The notes under the pieces were generated by a model. The model did no database searches, was not told the DNA's origin, and was given only the letters and a program-made list of their open reading frames with translations. Below, piece by piece: positions 18,531 through 27,937 of a stretch of DNA of 64,000 bases. The stretch covers positions 62,001-126,000 of the forward strand of contig NZ_JANHAU010000001.1 of the NCBI RefSeq assembly GCF_024464185.1. The letters run 5' to 3'. Within the stretch, counting starts at the first letter, position 1; each line of letters begins with the position of its first letter. The position numbers were made by a program, and so were the translations under genes. Origin of the DNA: Haloarchaeobius salinus (lineage in GTDB: Archaea > Halobacteriota > Halobacteria > Halobacteriales > Natrialbaceae).

Positions 18531-18539
18531 CGTTTAATC
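18531..18539 (+). promoter_or_regulatory. TATA box of the small membrane protein gene at 18563
   Basis: GTTTAATC centred about 28 bases ahead of the ATG at 18563; back-to-back with the aIF1A box. Confidence 0.5.
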
Positions 18540-18562
18540 GGCTCGGGGGTGGACTGGCGGAC

Positions 18563-18802
18563 ATGGCTGCCGACATGAGTCCGGGCGGAGGCTCGTCCGG
18601 TCCGATGAAGTACGCGCAGATGCTCGGGATCTCCGGCGCGATCGGGTTCCTGTTCGTCCTCGCAGGTATCGGGATCATCGCAATCGAGGGGTCGCTCGTC
18701 CTCGCCGCCGGCTTCGCGCTCGTCATCGCGGGGCTCGGACTCCTGCTGAAGGCGCTCGTGAGCAACGCGCTCGGGATGCTCGGGATGGGCGGGATGTTCT
18801 AG
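18563..18802 (+). CDS. Small two-helix membrane protein (DUF7470-like)
   Basis: 79 residues with a short Gly/Ser N-terminus and two hydrophobic helices (MLGISGAIGFLFVLAGIGII and LVLAAGFALVIAGLGLLLKAL), ending in a Gly/Met-rich tail. It matches a small haloarchaeal membrane family of unknown function. Promoter spacing fits a leaderless transcript starting at its ATG. Its TAG stop overlaps by four bases the TAG stop of the convergent DUF460 gene. Confidence 0.8.
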   Translation: MAADMSPGGGSSGPMKYAQMLGISGAIGFLFVLAGIGIIAIEGSLVLAAGFALVIAGLGLLLKALVSNALGMLGMGGMF

Positions 18803-20784
18803 AAGGCGTTGCTCCCGGCCTCGTCGGCGCGGTGCTCGCTGATGAGCCGGTCGACCATCTCCGATTTCTGGTCCTTCTTGCGCTCCTCGGCGCGGCCCTC
18901 CCAGTCCTCGATGACGGCCTCGACGTCGTCCTCGCGGGCGACGGCGAGCTCGTCGACCTCCTGCATCGCCACGTCGGCGGCGGGTCCGACCGGGATCTCG
19001 TGCTCGAACAGCACCTCGTCGGCGACGTCGGAGAGCCCACCCTCCTTGAGGACGACGCGGGGCTCGTGTGCGACGAGCTTCTCGGCGGTGGATCGGCCGG
19101 CACCGGAGGCGTCGCGCAGGTAGACCACGTCGTCGGGGGCGAGCCCGTAGCTGTCGTGGGCGTCGTCGATGGCGTCCCTGGTGAACTTGTCGACGGGCTT
19201 GACCGGGACGAGCCCCCGTTTCTTCTCCTCGACGTCGGCGAAGTTGGAGTGGTCGAGCTTCCAGAGCTCCTTCAGCCGGGCGAGCTTGCCCTCCAGCGCC
19301 TCGATGGTCTCCTCGCGGTCCGTGACGTCGCGTTCGAGCGCGTCGTTCCGACGTTCGAGCCGGGTGACGGTGCGACGTTCGCGGGCCTCGCGGCGCTCCT
19401 CGCGACGGGCCTCCGAGAGCTCGGATTCGAGCTCGCTGATGCGGTCGTCCTTCTCCGAGACGGTGTCCTGCAGCTCGTCGACGTGGGACTGGAGTCGCTC
19501 GACCTGGCGTTCGAGGTCGCGGATGCGCTTCTCCTCGGCGGTCAGCTCCCGCGCGTCGTGCTCGTGCTCGTTCTCGGCCGGCTCCTCGTCCTCCTCGACG
19601 ATGTCGGCGACGACGGCCTCGACGCTCCCGTTCCCGGCGAGCACGCGCTCGATGACGGTCCCACGGTCGAGATGGGGCGGGGTCTTCCGGGCGATGCGGG
19701 CGAACTGGTCCTCGTGGTCGTCGAAGGCGAACAGCGCGGCGGCGAGGGCGTCGCGCTCGTGGTCGTTGTCGTAGCCCGTCTCCCGGGTCCGATGTTGCTT
19801 CTCGTCGACCGGGAGGTCGGAAGTGGGGATCCAGGGCGCGGCGTCGAAGCTCCGGCGGACCTTCTCGACGGTCTCGGGCATGGGCTCCACGTCGGCGGCG
19901 ACGACGACGGGCCGCCCGCGCTCGATGATCCACTCGATGACGGCGGCGGTGTCGGCGGTGCGCGTCGAGAGCACGTCGTGAACCTGGCCGTCGAGGGAGA
20001 CGACGGCGACTGCCGTTGTGGTGCCGGGGTCCATCCCGACGATGACGTGGTCCCGGCGCTTCGCGAGAGGTTCGAACTCGATACCGTCGCGACGTTCCCG
20101 TTCGATCTCCACCCGCGTGTCGCCCGAGCGACCGCGCGAGACGGGGATGTCGGCGGGGTGTGCGTCGACGGTGAAGACGGCGTTGGCGAAGCCCCCGTAC
20201 TTCTCGGTCGGGTCCATCTCGTAGTCCAGCCCGGCGTCGTCGAGCGCCGAGGCGACCTCGCGGGCGCGGGTCCTGACGTTGCCGTGGATTCGTCGGGTGT
20301 AGCGGTCCTGGCTCCAGCCGCCGCTGCCGGTCGAGCGACCGCGGGAGACCTTCACCGTCGTCGTGTCGGTGAAGGCGCTGACCTCGTAGCCGACGTTCGC
20401 GGCGGCCAGTCGGGCGGCGGCTTCGGCCTCCTGCATCGGGTCCTTGCCGTAGGGGACGCCGTGGCGGGAGGCGACGCGGGAGAGGGGTTCGGGCTGTTCG
20501 TCGCCTGTCACCTGCACGAGCCGTGTCTCGTCCGGCAGGCTGCCGAGGAAGCGCACGAGGGCGTCCTTGTCCTCGGCGAGTTCGTACATGTTGTCGGTGG
20601 CGACGATGGTCGGCGCCTCGTCGTCGATGCGGCGGCGCAGCTTCCGGTAGGTGACGACGTCGCGCTCGACGGACTCGCCGTCGAACACGACGAGCGCGTA
20701 GGATGGGGCGTCCCCCCTGACGTCCCCGCTCTGGATGTCCACGCCGAACACAACCGCGTCGAGGGCCGTGGTACGAGCGCTCAC
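18799..20784 (-). CDS. DUF460 protein, RNase H/RuvC-like fold with coiled coil
   Basis: 661-residue archaeal protein of the DUF460 family. Seen: an N-terminal region with VVFGVDIQSGD, a RuvC/RNase H-like segment VIVGMDPGTTTAVAVVSLDG (about 250-270), DRGTVIERVLAGNG, a long charged coiled coil (about 395-510) and a C-terminal domain with GLVPVKPVDKF and VVYLRDASGAGRSTAEKL. Acidic residues in GMDPG and the later EMP/DHERDALAA segments suggest a metal-dependent nuclease-like core, but activity is unproven. I choose the GTG at 20784 over the ATG at 20826: a TATA box lies 28 bases ahead of the GTG and overlaps the longer frame. Confidence 0.85.
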   Translation of the reverse strand: MSARTTALDAVVFGVDIQSGDVRGDAPSYALVVFDGESVERDVVTYRKLRRRIDDEAPTIVATDNMYELAEDKDALVRFLGSLPDETRLVQVTGDEQPEPLSRVASRHGVPYGKDPMQEAEAAARLAAANVGYEVSAFTDTTTVKVSRGRSTGSGGWSQDRYTRRIHGNVRTRAREVASALDDAGLDYEMDPTEKYGGFANAVFTVDAHPADIPVSRGRSGDTRVEIERERRDGIEFEPLAKRRDHVIVGMDPGTTTAVAVVSLDGQVHDVLSTRTADTAAVIEWIIERGRPVVVAADVEPMPETVEKVRRSFDAAPWIPTSDLPVDEKQHRTRETGYDNDHERDALAAALFAFDDHEDQFARIARKTPPHLDRGTVIERVLAGNGSVEAVVADIVEEDEEPAENEHEHDARELTAEEKRIRDLERQVERLQSHVDELQDTVSEKDDRISELESELSEARREERREARERRTVTRLERRNDALERDVTDREETIEALEGKLARLKELWKLDHSNFADVEEKKRGLVPVKPVDKFTRDAIDDAHDSYGLAPDDVVYLRDASGAGRSTAEKLVAHEPRVVLKEGGLSDVADEVLFEHEIPVGPAADVAMQEVDELAVAREDDVEAVIEDWEGRAEERKKDQKSEMVDRLISEHRADEAGSNAF

Positions 20785-20805
20785 AGGCGGGGGTTGGGGA
20801 GGTAT

Positions 20806-20818
20806 CTGTATAAATTTC
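20806..20818 (-). promoter_or_regulatory. TATA box deciding the GTG start of the DUF460 gene
   Basis: AAATTTATAC on the minus strand, centred about 28 bases upstream of the GTG at 20784. The position implies transcription starting at or next to that GTG. Confidence 0.65.
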
Positions 20819-20873
20819 GCGGGCACCGCACCGTCGACGGGACGGTCGTTCGTCGCGTGTATCGCTTCCGGAC

Positions 20874-21776
20874 TCAGTACAGCTCGCCGCGTGCGACCGG
20901 GACGACCCGACCGCCGACCTGCACCTCGATCTCACCGTCTCCGTCGCTCCCGTCTCGCTCCCCGGCGACGAGGTGGAGCAGCGACGGCCGGCCCATCTCG
21001 TAGCCCTGCTCGACGACCACGTCGAGCGGTGCGTCGCGATGCCGTACCAGATACCCAGCCAGGCAGCCGTTCGAGGAGCCCGTCGCCGGGTCCTCCGTCA
21101 CGCCGTAGAACGGCGCGAACACGCGGTCGGCGTAGTCGTGGGCCGAGTCGCGCGGCTCCGGACAGAACGCGAGGACGTTCTTCCCGTCGTGGTCGCCCGT
21201 CAGCGCCGCGTAGCCGTCGGGGTCGACCTCGGCACGTTCGAGCGCGTTCCGGTCGCGCAGCGGGACGACGACCGTCGGTAGCCCGGTCGACACCCACTGG
21301 ACCGGCAGGTCGTCGCGGACGTCGTCCACCGAGAGCCCGAGCGCGGCGGCGGCCGTCCCGCGGTCGAACGTCCGTCCGAACTCGGGCGGCCGCTGGGTCA
21401 TCCAGTACAGCGGGTCCTCGTCGTCGCCCTCCACGCGGACCGGCACGTCGCCGACCCCCAGATGGAGGGTGATCGGGTCCGGTTCGGCGGCGGCGAGGTG
21501 TTCGCGAATCACGGCCGCGGTCCCGAGGGTCGGGTGGCCCGCGAACGGGATCTCGCTGTTGGGCGTGAAGATGCGCACGTCCCAGCCGTCGTCGTCCCGG
21601 CCGGTGACGAACGTCGACTCGGAGTAGTTCATCTCGTTCGCGACCGCCTGCATCTCGTCGGTCGAGAGGTCGCCCGCGTCCGTCACGACCGCGAGCTGAT
21701 TCCCGGCGTAGCGTTCCGTGGCGAACACGTCACAGAGGTGGAACTCGTGGGACACGGCACAGTGTGCGGGCGGCAT
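20874..21776 (-). CDS. PhzF family isomerase-like protein
   Basis: 300-residue member of the PhzF/diaminopimelate-epimerase-fold family. The catalytic glutamate is E53 in NYSESTFV; also seen are the N-terminal DVFATERYAGNQLAVV, the FAGHPTLGTAAV motif and a second-half TEDPATGSSNGCLAGYL. Start ATG at 21776 gives family length. Reactions in the family vary (isomerisation or epimerisation of small acids); the substrate here is unknown. Monocistronic between rnz and DUF460 genes, all on the minus strand. Confidence 0.92.
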   Translation of the reverse strand: MPPAHCAVSHEFHLCDVFATERYAGNQLAVVTDAGDLSTDEMQAVANEMNYSESTFVTGRDDDGWDVRIFTPNSEIPFAGHPTLGTAAVIREHLAAAEPDPITLHLGVGDVPVRVEGDDEDPLYWMTQRPPEFGRTFDRGTAAAALGLSVDDVRDDLPVQWVSTGLPTVVVPLRDRNALERAEVDPDGYAALTGDHDGKNVLAFCPEPRDSAHDYADRVFAPFYGVTEDPATGSSNGCLAGYLVRHRDAPLDVVVEQGYEMGRPSLLHLVAGERDGSDGDGEIEVQVGGRVVPVARGELY

Positions 21777-21827
21777 CGTGAAAAACGAACGCGTTCCGTG
21801 TGAGAGGCCCCCACAGCCGCTGGTCAC

Positions 21828-22757
21828 TCACTCCCCGTCCGGGTACGGGACCTCGACGGTGTCGCCGTCGTCCGGGATCAGCAGTTCGCCGTCGAACGCC
21901 TCCCGGGCCTCGGTCCGGTGCATCTCCACGTCGTTCGCGTATCGCGAGGAGACGTGCGTGAGCGCCAGCCGCTTCGCGCCGGCGCGCCGGGCGACCTCGC
22001 CGGCCTGCTTCGCCGTCGAGTGGCCGGTCTGTCCGGCGCGGTCGCGGCGGTCCTCGGCGAACGTCGCGTCGTGGACCAGCAGGTCGGCGTCCGTGGCTAC
22101 CTCGACGGTCGCGTCGACGGGCTGGGTGTCGCCCGTGTAGACGAACCGCCGGCCGGGGCGGGGCTCGCCGACGACCTGGTCCGGGGTGACGACCGTGCCA
22201 TCGTCGAGTTCGACCGCGTTCCCCTCGTGGAGTGCCGAGAACTTCGGCCCGACCGGCACGCCCAGTTCCTCGGCGTGCTGGCGGTCGAACCGCCCCTTCC
22301 GGTCGTCCTCGACGAGCGCGTAGCCGAGCGCCGTCGTCCGGTGCTCGACGTCGAACGCGCGGACCTCGTAGTCGTCACGGCGGAGCGCCACGTCGCCGGC
22401 ACTCACCTCGTTGATGCGGACCGGGAACAAGGGGCGTGCGCCGGTTGCGCTCACGAGGCGCTCGATGAGTGGCTTCTCGCCCGGTGGGCAGTGGATGGCG
22501 AGCGCCGCGTCGCGCTCGTTGAAGTCCATCGTCTGGACCAGCCCCGGGATGCCGAGGACGTGGTCGCCGTGGGTGTGCGTGACGAAGATGTGGTCCACCG
22601 AGAAGCCGGTCCCGAAGCGCATCATCTGGCGCTGGGTCCCCTCGCCGCAGTCGAAGAGGAAGCCGTCACCCTCGCGCTGGCAGTAGATGGCGGTGGGGTT
22701 GCGCTGGGTGGTCGGCACGGCCCCGCTGGTCCCGAGGAAGGTCACGCGCATCGACAT
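21828..22757 (-). CDS. rnz: Ribonuclease Z (tRNA 3'-processing endonuclease)
   Basis: Metallo-beta-lactamase-fold nuclease that removes the 3' trailer from precursor tRNA. Metal motif HTHGDH (61-66), PTTQRNPTAIYC near the N-terminus, FDCGEGTQRQMMRF, exosite-like region, VYTGDTQP, LLVHDATF and the terminal His-containing ALTHVSSRY motif are all present. 309 residues is typical of the short form. ATG at 22757 (MSMRVTFLGTSG) chosen; MRVTFLG two codons later is equally possible. Confidence 0.95.
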   Translation of the reverse strand: MSMRVTFLGTSGAVPTTQRNPTAIYCQREGDGFLFDCGEGTQRQMMRFGTGFSVDHIFVTHTHGDHVLGIPGLVQTMDFNERDAALAIHCPPGEKPLIERLVSATGARPLFPVRINEVSAGDVALRRDDYEVRAFDVEHRTTALGYALVEDDRKGRFDRQHAEELGVPVGPKFSALHEGNAVELDDGTVVTPDQVVGEPRPGRRFVYTGDTQPVDATVEVATDADLLVHDATFAEDRRDRAGQTGHSTAKQAGEVARRAGAKRLALTHVSSRYANDVEMHRTEAREAFDGELLIPDDGDTVEVPYPDGE

Positions 22758-22919
22758 GGTACACCGTCCGCCTGGGACCGGTAAACCGGTGTCGAAACGG
22801 TCGACCCACAGTCGAAACCGTTCACGACCGTTCAGAACCGCCGGTTCCGTTGAATCGGAGGAAATCGTCCGCAACCGAGTTCCCGGTTTATGGCCCCCGA
22901 GCCGTCATGGACGACCACG

Positions 22920-24101
22920 ATGTCACGACCCACTGCACTGCTCGCAATCGCATTGGCCGCCCTCCTCGTGACCGCCGGCTGTCTCGGCGGCGTGACCGGC
23001 AACGGGGACGACGCGAACACCGACGGCGACGACGCCAGCGTGTCGTTCTACGTGAGCGACCGCCCGGGTGCCATCGACCAGTTCGAACACCTGAACGTCA
23101 CGATCACCTCGGTCGGCTTCCACCAGGTCGACGACGGTGACGACTCGGACGGGAACGAAACCGAGAACCCCGACAGCGACGACGGCGACGACGTCGAGAA
23201 CGAGACCTCCGACACCGAGTCGCTCGAGGACGCGAACGAGACGACCACCCAGACCGAGACGAACGCGACCAGCGAGGCCCCGGAGACGGAGGACGACGAC
23301 TCGGGCGAGAACGACACCGAGGGTGACGACTCCGACGAGCGCGACGACGACTCCGACAGCGAGGAAGACGACGCAGCGGACGACGAGCCCGGCAGCGAGT
23401 CGGATGGCTGGGTCACGCACGAGGTCGACAACCGCACCGTCGACCTGACCGAGCTGCAGGGCGCGAACGCCTCCCGGCTCGTCGACTTCAACATCAGCGC
23501 CGGCGAGTACGACCGGGTGTTCGTCCACGTCGGCGAGGTCCAGGGCACCCTGAATAACGGCGAACAGGTCGACGTCAAGCTCCCGAGCGACAAGCTCCAG
23601 ATAAACAAGCGATTCACCGCCGAGTCCGGGTCGAGCCTGGACTTCGTGTTCGACATCATGGTCCACGAGGCCGGCAACTCCGGGAAGTACATCCTCCGCC
23701 CCGTCGTGAGCGAGTCCGGCACCGGTGACCAGGTCGAGATCGACGACGTCGACGCAGACGACGAGGACGAGCGTGGCCCGCCCGAGGACGCGGGTCCCGA
23801 GAGCGACGACAGCGACGACGCCGACGACAGCGGCCTCGAACTCGCGGTCGACGGGCAGGTCCGTGCCGGCGAGACGGTGACGCTGACCGTCACCGGGGAC
23901 GACGCCGCCGTCGCCAACGCCACCGTGACCGTCGACGGCGAGACGGTCGGCACCACCGACGGTGACGGCACCGTCGAACTCACCGTGCCCGACGACGCCG
24001 AGGAGTTCGAGGTGACCGTCACGACGGGCGACGCCGAGGCAGAACAGTCGTGGCCGGTCCGCAGTAACGGCGGACAAGGCCGCGTGGCGCTCCCCGCGTG
24101 A
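22920..24101 (+). CDS. DUF4382 secreted lipoprotein, highly acidic
   Basis: 393 residues with signal peptide and lipobox LVTAGCLGG (lipid-modified C21). The N-terminal half is a DUF4382 domain (ASVSFYVSDRPGAIDQFEHLNVTITSVGFH ... split around an inserted acidic linker, then VDLTELQGANASRLVDFNISAGEYDRV). The insert of about 100 residues is Asp/Glu/Asn/Thr-rich. A C-terminal carbohydrate-like beta domain (VDGQVRAGETVTLTVTGDDA, TVTVDGETVGTTDGDG) ends the protein. A GTTTATGG box lies about 30 bases ahead of the ATG at 22920. Function unknown; surface-exposed. Confidence 0.88.
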   Translation: MSRPTALLAIALAALLVTAGCLGGVTGNGDDANTDGDDASVSFYVSDRPGAIDQFEHLNVTITSVGFHQVDDGDDSDGNETENPDSDDGDDVENETSDTESLEDANETTTQTETNATSEAPETEDDDSGENDTEGDDSDERDDDSDSEEDDAADDEPGSESDGWVTHEVDNRTVDLTELQGANASRLVDFNISAGEYDRVFVHVGEVQGTLNNGEQVDVKLPSDKLQINKRFTAESGSSLDFVFDIMVHEAGNSGKYILRPVVSESGTGDQVEIDDVDADDEDERGPPEDAGPESDDSDDADDSGLELAVDGQVRAGETVTLTVTGDDAAVANATVTVDGETVGTTDGDGTVELTVPDDAEEFEVTVTTGDAEAEQSWPVRSNGGQGRVALPA

Positions 24102-24459
24102 CCAGCTGGCCCCCACCCTCTATTTACTCCCGGTACTCCTGCAACGAGTGTCGTGGGCCTCCGTTTTCGTAGTCGTTAACGGGTTGATTAACGCGACCGA
24201 GAGCGCGCCAACACTCCTGATCGTCGGTTCTCAGTCAATGGAAATGGCCATTAGAAAGTTCACGAGTGTCGTCCCCACACGCTCCGTGTGACCACCACTC
24301 GTGAAACCGGAGCGGCGATGGACAGAAACGACCATCTGTGAACCGACATGTCGGCTGCCTCTCCTGCCTTCAGTTGGTTACCAGTTATCTGGAAATTAAC
24401 TTTGGAGGCGTAGAAATGAGGGGGAGGTACTGCGGGAACGGTTCTCGCAGGGGGAAAGG
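24102..24459. promoter_or_regulatory. Upstream region of the subtilase gene
   Basis: 358 bases without a credible gene and markedly A+T-richer than the window. It contains two TTAAC-type boxes (24173-24192), an AAATTAAC box near 24393, a GGAGGT ribosome-binding-like sequence near 24423, and an inverted repeat TGCGGGAAC/GTTCTCGCA (24431-24449) directly ahead of the start. The transcript therefore probably has a leader that can form a hairpin, unlike the leaderless genes around it. Confidence 0.45.
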
Positions 24460-27400
24460 ATGAATCGGAAACTCCTAGCACTACTGCTCGCCAGTCTGAT
24501 GGTATTCGGCTTTACGACTCCGTACGTTGCGGCCGGAGCACCAGCCGCCCAGCAGGCAGGCACTTCGACAGATATCGCACAGGTAGGCGTCGGCGACGAC
24601 GTCGCAGCAAGCACAGCCGCTGAAGAGACGTCCGCGCCCGAGACCGCGTGGATCCAGCCTGCACTCGAACATCAGTTCGAGCAGCAGGAAGTCACACAGG
24701 TGGTCGTCCGGCTCGGAACGCCGGACCTGAGTCAGTCACTCAGCCGTGAGGCGACCATCGATGGCCTCAAGACCCACGCGGAGCGGACCCAGGAACCGAT
24801 CCTCGACTGGGCCAGCGAACGTGAGAACGTCGCAGTCGAGAACCGGTTCTGGCTCGCCAACGCCGTCGTCCTGACGGTGCGCTCGGGCGGTGACAGCGGC
24901 GTGAACCTCGACGAGATCGCGCGCCTCGACGGTGTCGACGAGCTCCACGCCAACTTCGAAGTTACGTCCCCGGAACCCGTGGACAGCGATGAGGTTCGCA
25001 GCTCCTCCGACCACCCGGCGACATACGGGCTGAACCAGATCAACGCGACCGAGACCTGGGACCAGTTCGGCACCATGGGCGATGGCGCGAAGGTCGCCAT
25101 CCTCGACACCGGTATCGACCCGACCCACCCGGACATCGACCTCTACACCGAGAACGCGTCGGACCCGACCTACCCCGGCGGGTGGGCGGAGTTCGACGGT
25201 GACGGTAACCAGGTCCCGGGTAGCGAGCCCTACGACTCCGACGGTCACGGCACGCACACCTCCGGGACGGCCACCGGTGGCAACGCCAGCGGTGAGTTCA
25301 TCGGCGTCGCCCCCGAGGCCAGCCTGATCCACGGCGGCGTCCTCACGCCCGAGGGCGGTACCTTCGCAGCCATCATCGGTGGCATGGAGTGGGCCGTCGA
25401 GGAGGATGCCGACGTCATGTCGATGAGTCTCGGCTGCACCAACGCACCGTGTTACGAAGCGGGGATGATCGAGCCGACGCTGAACGCAGAGGCCGCGGGG
25501 ACCGTCGTCGTCGCGTCCTCCGGTAACGACGGCGAAGGGATGAGCAGTTCGCCCGGTAACGTCTGGGACGTCGTCGCCGTCGGCGCGTCCAACGAGAACG
25601 CCAACATCGCCAGCTTCTCCAGCGGCATGGAGGTCGACACGGACAGTGCCTGGGGTGACGACGCACCCTCGCACTGGCCCGACACGTACATCGTACCCGA
25701 CGTGTCCGCACCCGGGGTGGACGTGAAGAGCTCCGTCCCCGGCGGTAGCTACGCCGAGTACTCCGGCACGTCCATGTCCTCGCCGCACACCGCGGGCGCG
25801 GTCGCACTGATGCGCTCCGCCTCCGGTGGCGACGCGAGCGTCTCGATGATCAAGGACGCACTCCGTGAGACCGCGTGGAAGCCCGACGGCGAACCGTCCG
25901 GCAACGACACGCGCTACGGTGCGGGTATCATCAACGCCCTCGAGGCGACCGAGCAGGTCGCGCTCGAACAGGGCGTCGAGGGTACCGTCACCGACGCTGA
26001 CGGCAACCCAATCGAGGGTGCCGAGGTCAGCCTCGACGGCGGTGGATCCGGTGCGACCGACGCCGCAGGCAACTACAGCGTCATCGCACAGAACGGCACC
26101 TACGACGTGACCGCGGACTCCTTCGGCTACGAGGCGTCCACAGAGACCGTCACGGTCGACGGCGACTGGGTCACGCAGGACTTCTCGCTGAACGCAGCAC
26201 TCGACGTGGAAGTCCTCGAGGGGCAGCCCGGAGGTATCGAGGGCGGTGAGAACGTCAGCGTGACGGTCAACGCTGCCAACCTCGATTCCTACACCGCCTC
26301 GCTCGCGGACGGGTACAGCGAGGAGAACGCGACGCTGTACGTCAACGGCGACGAGGCCTCCTTCGGCGAGGCCATCGAGTTCGACGAGCCGTACACCGGT
26401 GAAGTCACCGTCACCGTCGAGACGACCGCCGACACGAGCGGCGAACTCGCAATCGAGCACACGTTCGAGGGCATGGGTGACTCCATCGGAGTGACCACCG
26501 GCCCGACGAACGTCTTCGAGGAGTTCACGCAGGTCGGTGTCGTTGACGACGACAGCAACTACGGCGCAGACGTTGCAGACACGCTCGAGGAGTGGCTGCC
26601 GGCACACTACTCCGTGTCGGTCCTCACCTCCGACGAGGCGATCGACAACGTCGACTCGTACGACAGCTTCGTCGTGCAGTACCTCGACTCGGACAACGCC
26701 GAAGCCTTCGCGGAGGCCACGAACGGCTACCAGGCTGGCGTCGTCTACCTCGACCAGTGGGGTACGAGCAGCAACGGTATCGAGGAGCGCTCGAACGCCA
26801 TCGGTGACCCCGCCGAGACCGGTGAAAGCGACTTCAACGATGCTCCGGAGTATGTGAACGTCGCGGACCATCCGATATTCGAGGGTGTCGGTGAGGGACC
26901 GATCACTCTCCACACTGCGACGTTCGCCGACATGACGTACTTCTCTGGGACCGACGCAACGGTGCTTGCCGAGGTCACGGACGGTACCGAACAAGATAGC
27001 GGCGTCGCAGTCGACGAGGACCGCTGGGACGTCCTCGGAGCCACGCTCGGCTACTCGACGTTCGTCGGCCAGGGCGACTACACCGACGACGCGGACCTCA
27101 TCCTGGCCAACATGGTCCAGTTCGCATCCAACCCGCCGGAGCCCGTCGGCACGGTCGACGTCACCGAGACTGAGACCCAGCCCGGCGAGTCCGCCGAGGT
27201 GAGCGTCTGGACCGGTGACATCGACAACGTCTCCGGCTACCAGGCCAAGCTGAACTTCGACCCGAACAAGCTCCAGGTCTCCAGTACCGACGGGCAGGAC
27301 TTCGCTGACCCTGTCGTCAACATCGACAACGAGAACGGTGTTGTCACCCTGGCACAGGCACAGGCGAGCGGTGTCGACGATCCCACGATGGTCGACATCG

Positions 27401-27783
27401 AGTTCGACGTGCTCATGGAGGACTTCAACCAGACGGCTGAAGTCACCTGGAACACGAGCGCGTCGATGGTGACCTACGAGAACGGCACCGCGCCGCTCGT
27501 GGAGTACACGCCCGGTGCGGTCTCCACCGAGGACTGCATGCTCGGTGACGTCAACCAGGACGGCGCAATCACCGTCCAGGACGCGACGCTCACCCAGCAG
27601 TACATCGTCGGTGAGGACCCCGACAACTTCAACCCGAGCTGCGCCGACATGAACGGCGACGGTGAGGTCACTTCCGCTGACGTGACCCTCATCCTCGAGG
27701 AGATCGTCGGCAGCAGCATCTCGGCACCGCAGCCGATGACGGTCTCCGACCTGGTCGACTCGCAGCTTCAGGCTGAAGCCTGA
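24460..27783 (+). CDS. Secreted subtilisin-like protease with cohesin and dockerin domains
   Basis: 1107-residue exported protease. Signal peptide (LLALLLASLMVFGFTTPYVAAGA), inhibitor-like propeptide (about 60-190), S8 catalytic domain (about 207-490) with complete triad D216 (ILDTGID), H263 (DGHGTHTSG), S438 (SGTSMSSPHTAG). Then a carboxypeptidase-regulatory-like beta domain (507-575), a further beta domain, a GATase/ThuA-like segment (about 690-890), a cohesin domain (about 900-1020, GYQAKLNFDPNKLQV) and a type I dockerin with two calcium loops DVNQDGAITVQD (1030-1041) and DMNGDGEVTSAD (1063-1074). No transmembrane or PGF anchor is present, so attachment may be through the dockerin. Codon use here has fewer GC-ending codons than most neighbours. 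Followed by a paralogous anchored cohesin gene. Confidence 0.92.
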   Translation: MNRKLLALLLASLMVFGFTTPYVAAGAPAAQQAGTSTDIAQVGVGDDVAASTAAEETSAPETAWIQPALEHQFEQQEVTQVVVRLGTPDLSQSLSREATIDGLKTHAERTQEPILDWASERENVAVENRFWLANAVVLTVRSGGDSGVNLDEIARLDGVDELHANFEVTSPEPVDSDEVRSSSDHPATYGLNQINATETWDQFGTMGDGAKVAILDTGIDPTHPDIDLYTENASDPTYPGGWAEFDGDGNQVPGSEPYDSDGHGTHTSGTATGGNASGEFIGVAPEASLIHGGVLTPEGGTFAAIIGGMEWAVEEDADVMSMSLGCTNAPCYEAGMIEPTLNAEAAGTVVVASSGNDGEGMSSSPGNVWDVVAVGASNENANIASFSSGMEVDTDSAWGDDAPSHWPDTYIVPDVSAPGVDVKSSVPGGSYAEYSGTSMSSPHTAGAVALMRSASGGDASVSMIKDALRETAWKPDGEPSGNDTRYGAGIINALEATEQVALEQGVEGTVTDADGNPIEGAEVSLDGGGSGATDAAGNYSVIAQNGTYDVTADSFGYEASTETVTVDGDWVTQDFSLNAALDVEVLEGQPGGIEGGENVSVTVNAANLDSYTASLADGYSEENATLYVNGDEASFGEAIEFDEPYTGEVTVTVETTADTSGELAIEHTFEGMGDSIGVTTGPTNVFEEFTQVGVVDDDSNYGADVADTLEEWLPAHYSVSVLTSDEAIDNVDSYDSFVVQYLDSDNAEAFAEATNGYQAGVVYLDQWGTSSNGIEERSNAIGDPAETGESDFNDAPEYVNVADHPIFEGVGEGPITLHTATFADMTYFSGTDATVLAEVTDGTEQDSGVAVDEDRWDVLGATLGYSTFVGQGDYTDDADLILANMVQFASNPPEPVGTVDVTETETQPGESAEVSVWTGDIDNVSGYQAKLNFDPNKLQVSSTDGQDFADPVVNIDNENGVVTLAQAQASGVDDPTMVDIEFDVLMEDFNQTAEVTWNTSASMVTYENGTAPLVEYTPGAVSTEDCMLGDVNQDGAITVQDATLTQQYIVGEDPDNFNPSCADMNGDGEVTSADVTLILEEIVGSSISAPQPMTVSDLVDSQLQAEA

Positions 27784-27821
27784 TCGGGTCACCACACCCT
27801 GTCGCATCGCACGCCAACCGA

Positions 27822-27846
27822 CCTCGCATCCGTGCGAGGCCTTTCG
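27822..27846 (+). terminator. Possible hairpin terminator after the subtilase gene
   Basis: Perfect 7-bp stem CCTCGCA/TGCGAGG around a TCCG loop, followed by CCTTTC, 40 bases after the protease stop. Archaeal terminators need only T-runs, so the role is inferred. Confidence 0.35.
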
Positions 27847-27937
27847 AGACGACGCGACGCGGATTTGCGTACTGCCCGCTCGACGGGCATCCAGGGCGGC
27901 CGGGGACACCCGGTCGCCGATTTCAACCACACGACCC

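Noticed and set aside
24260-24481. 73-residue minus-strand frame upstream of the subtilase
   Set aside because: Atypical codon use, non-acidic product, overlaps the promoter/leader of the protease.
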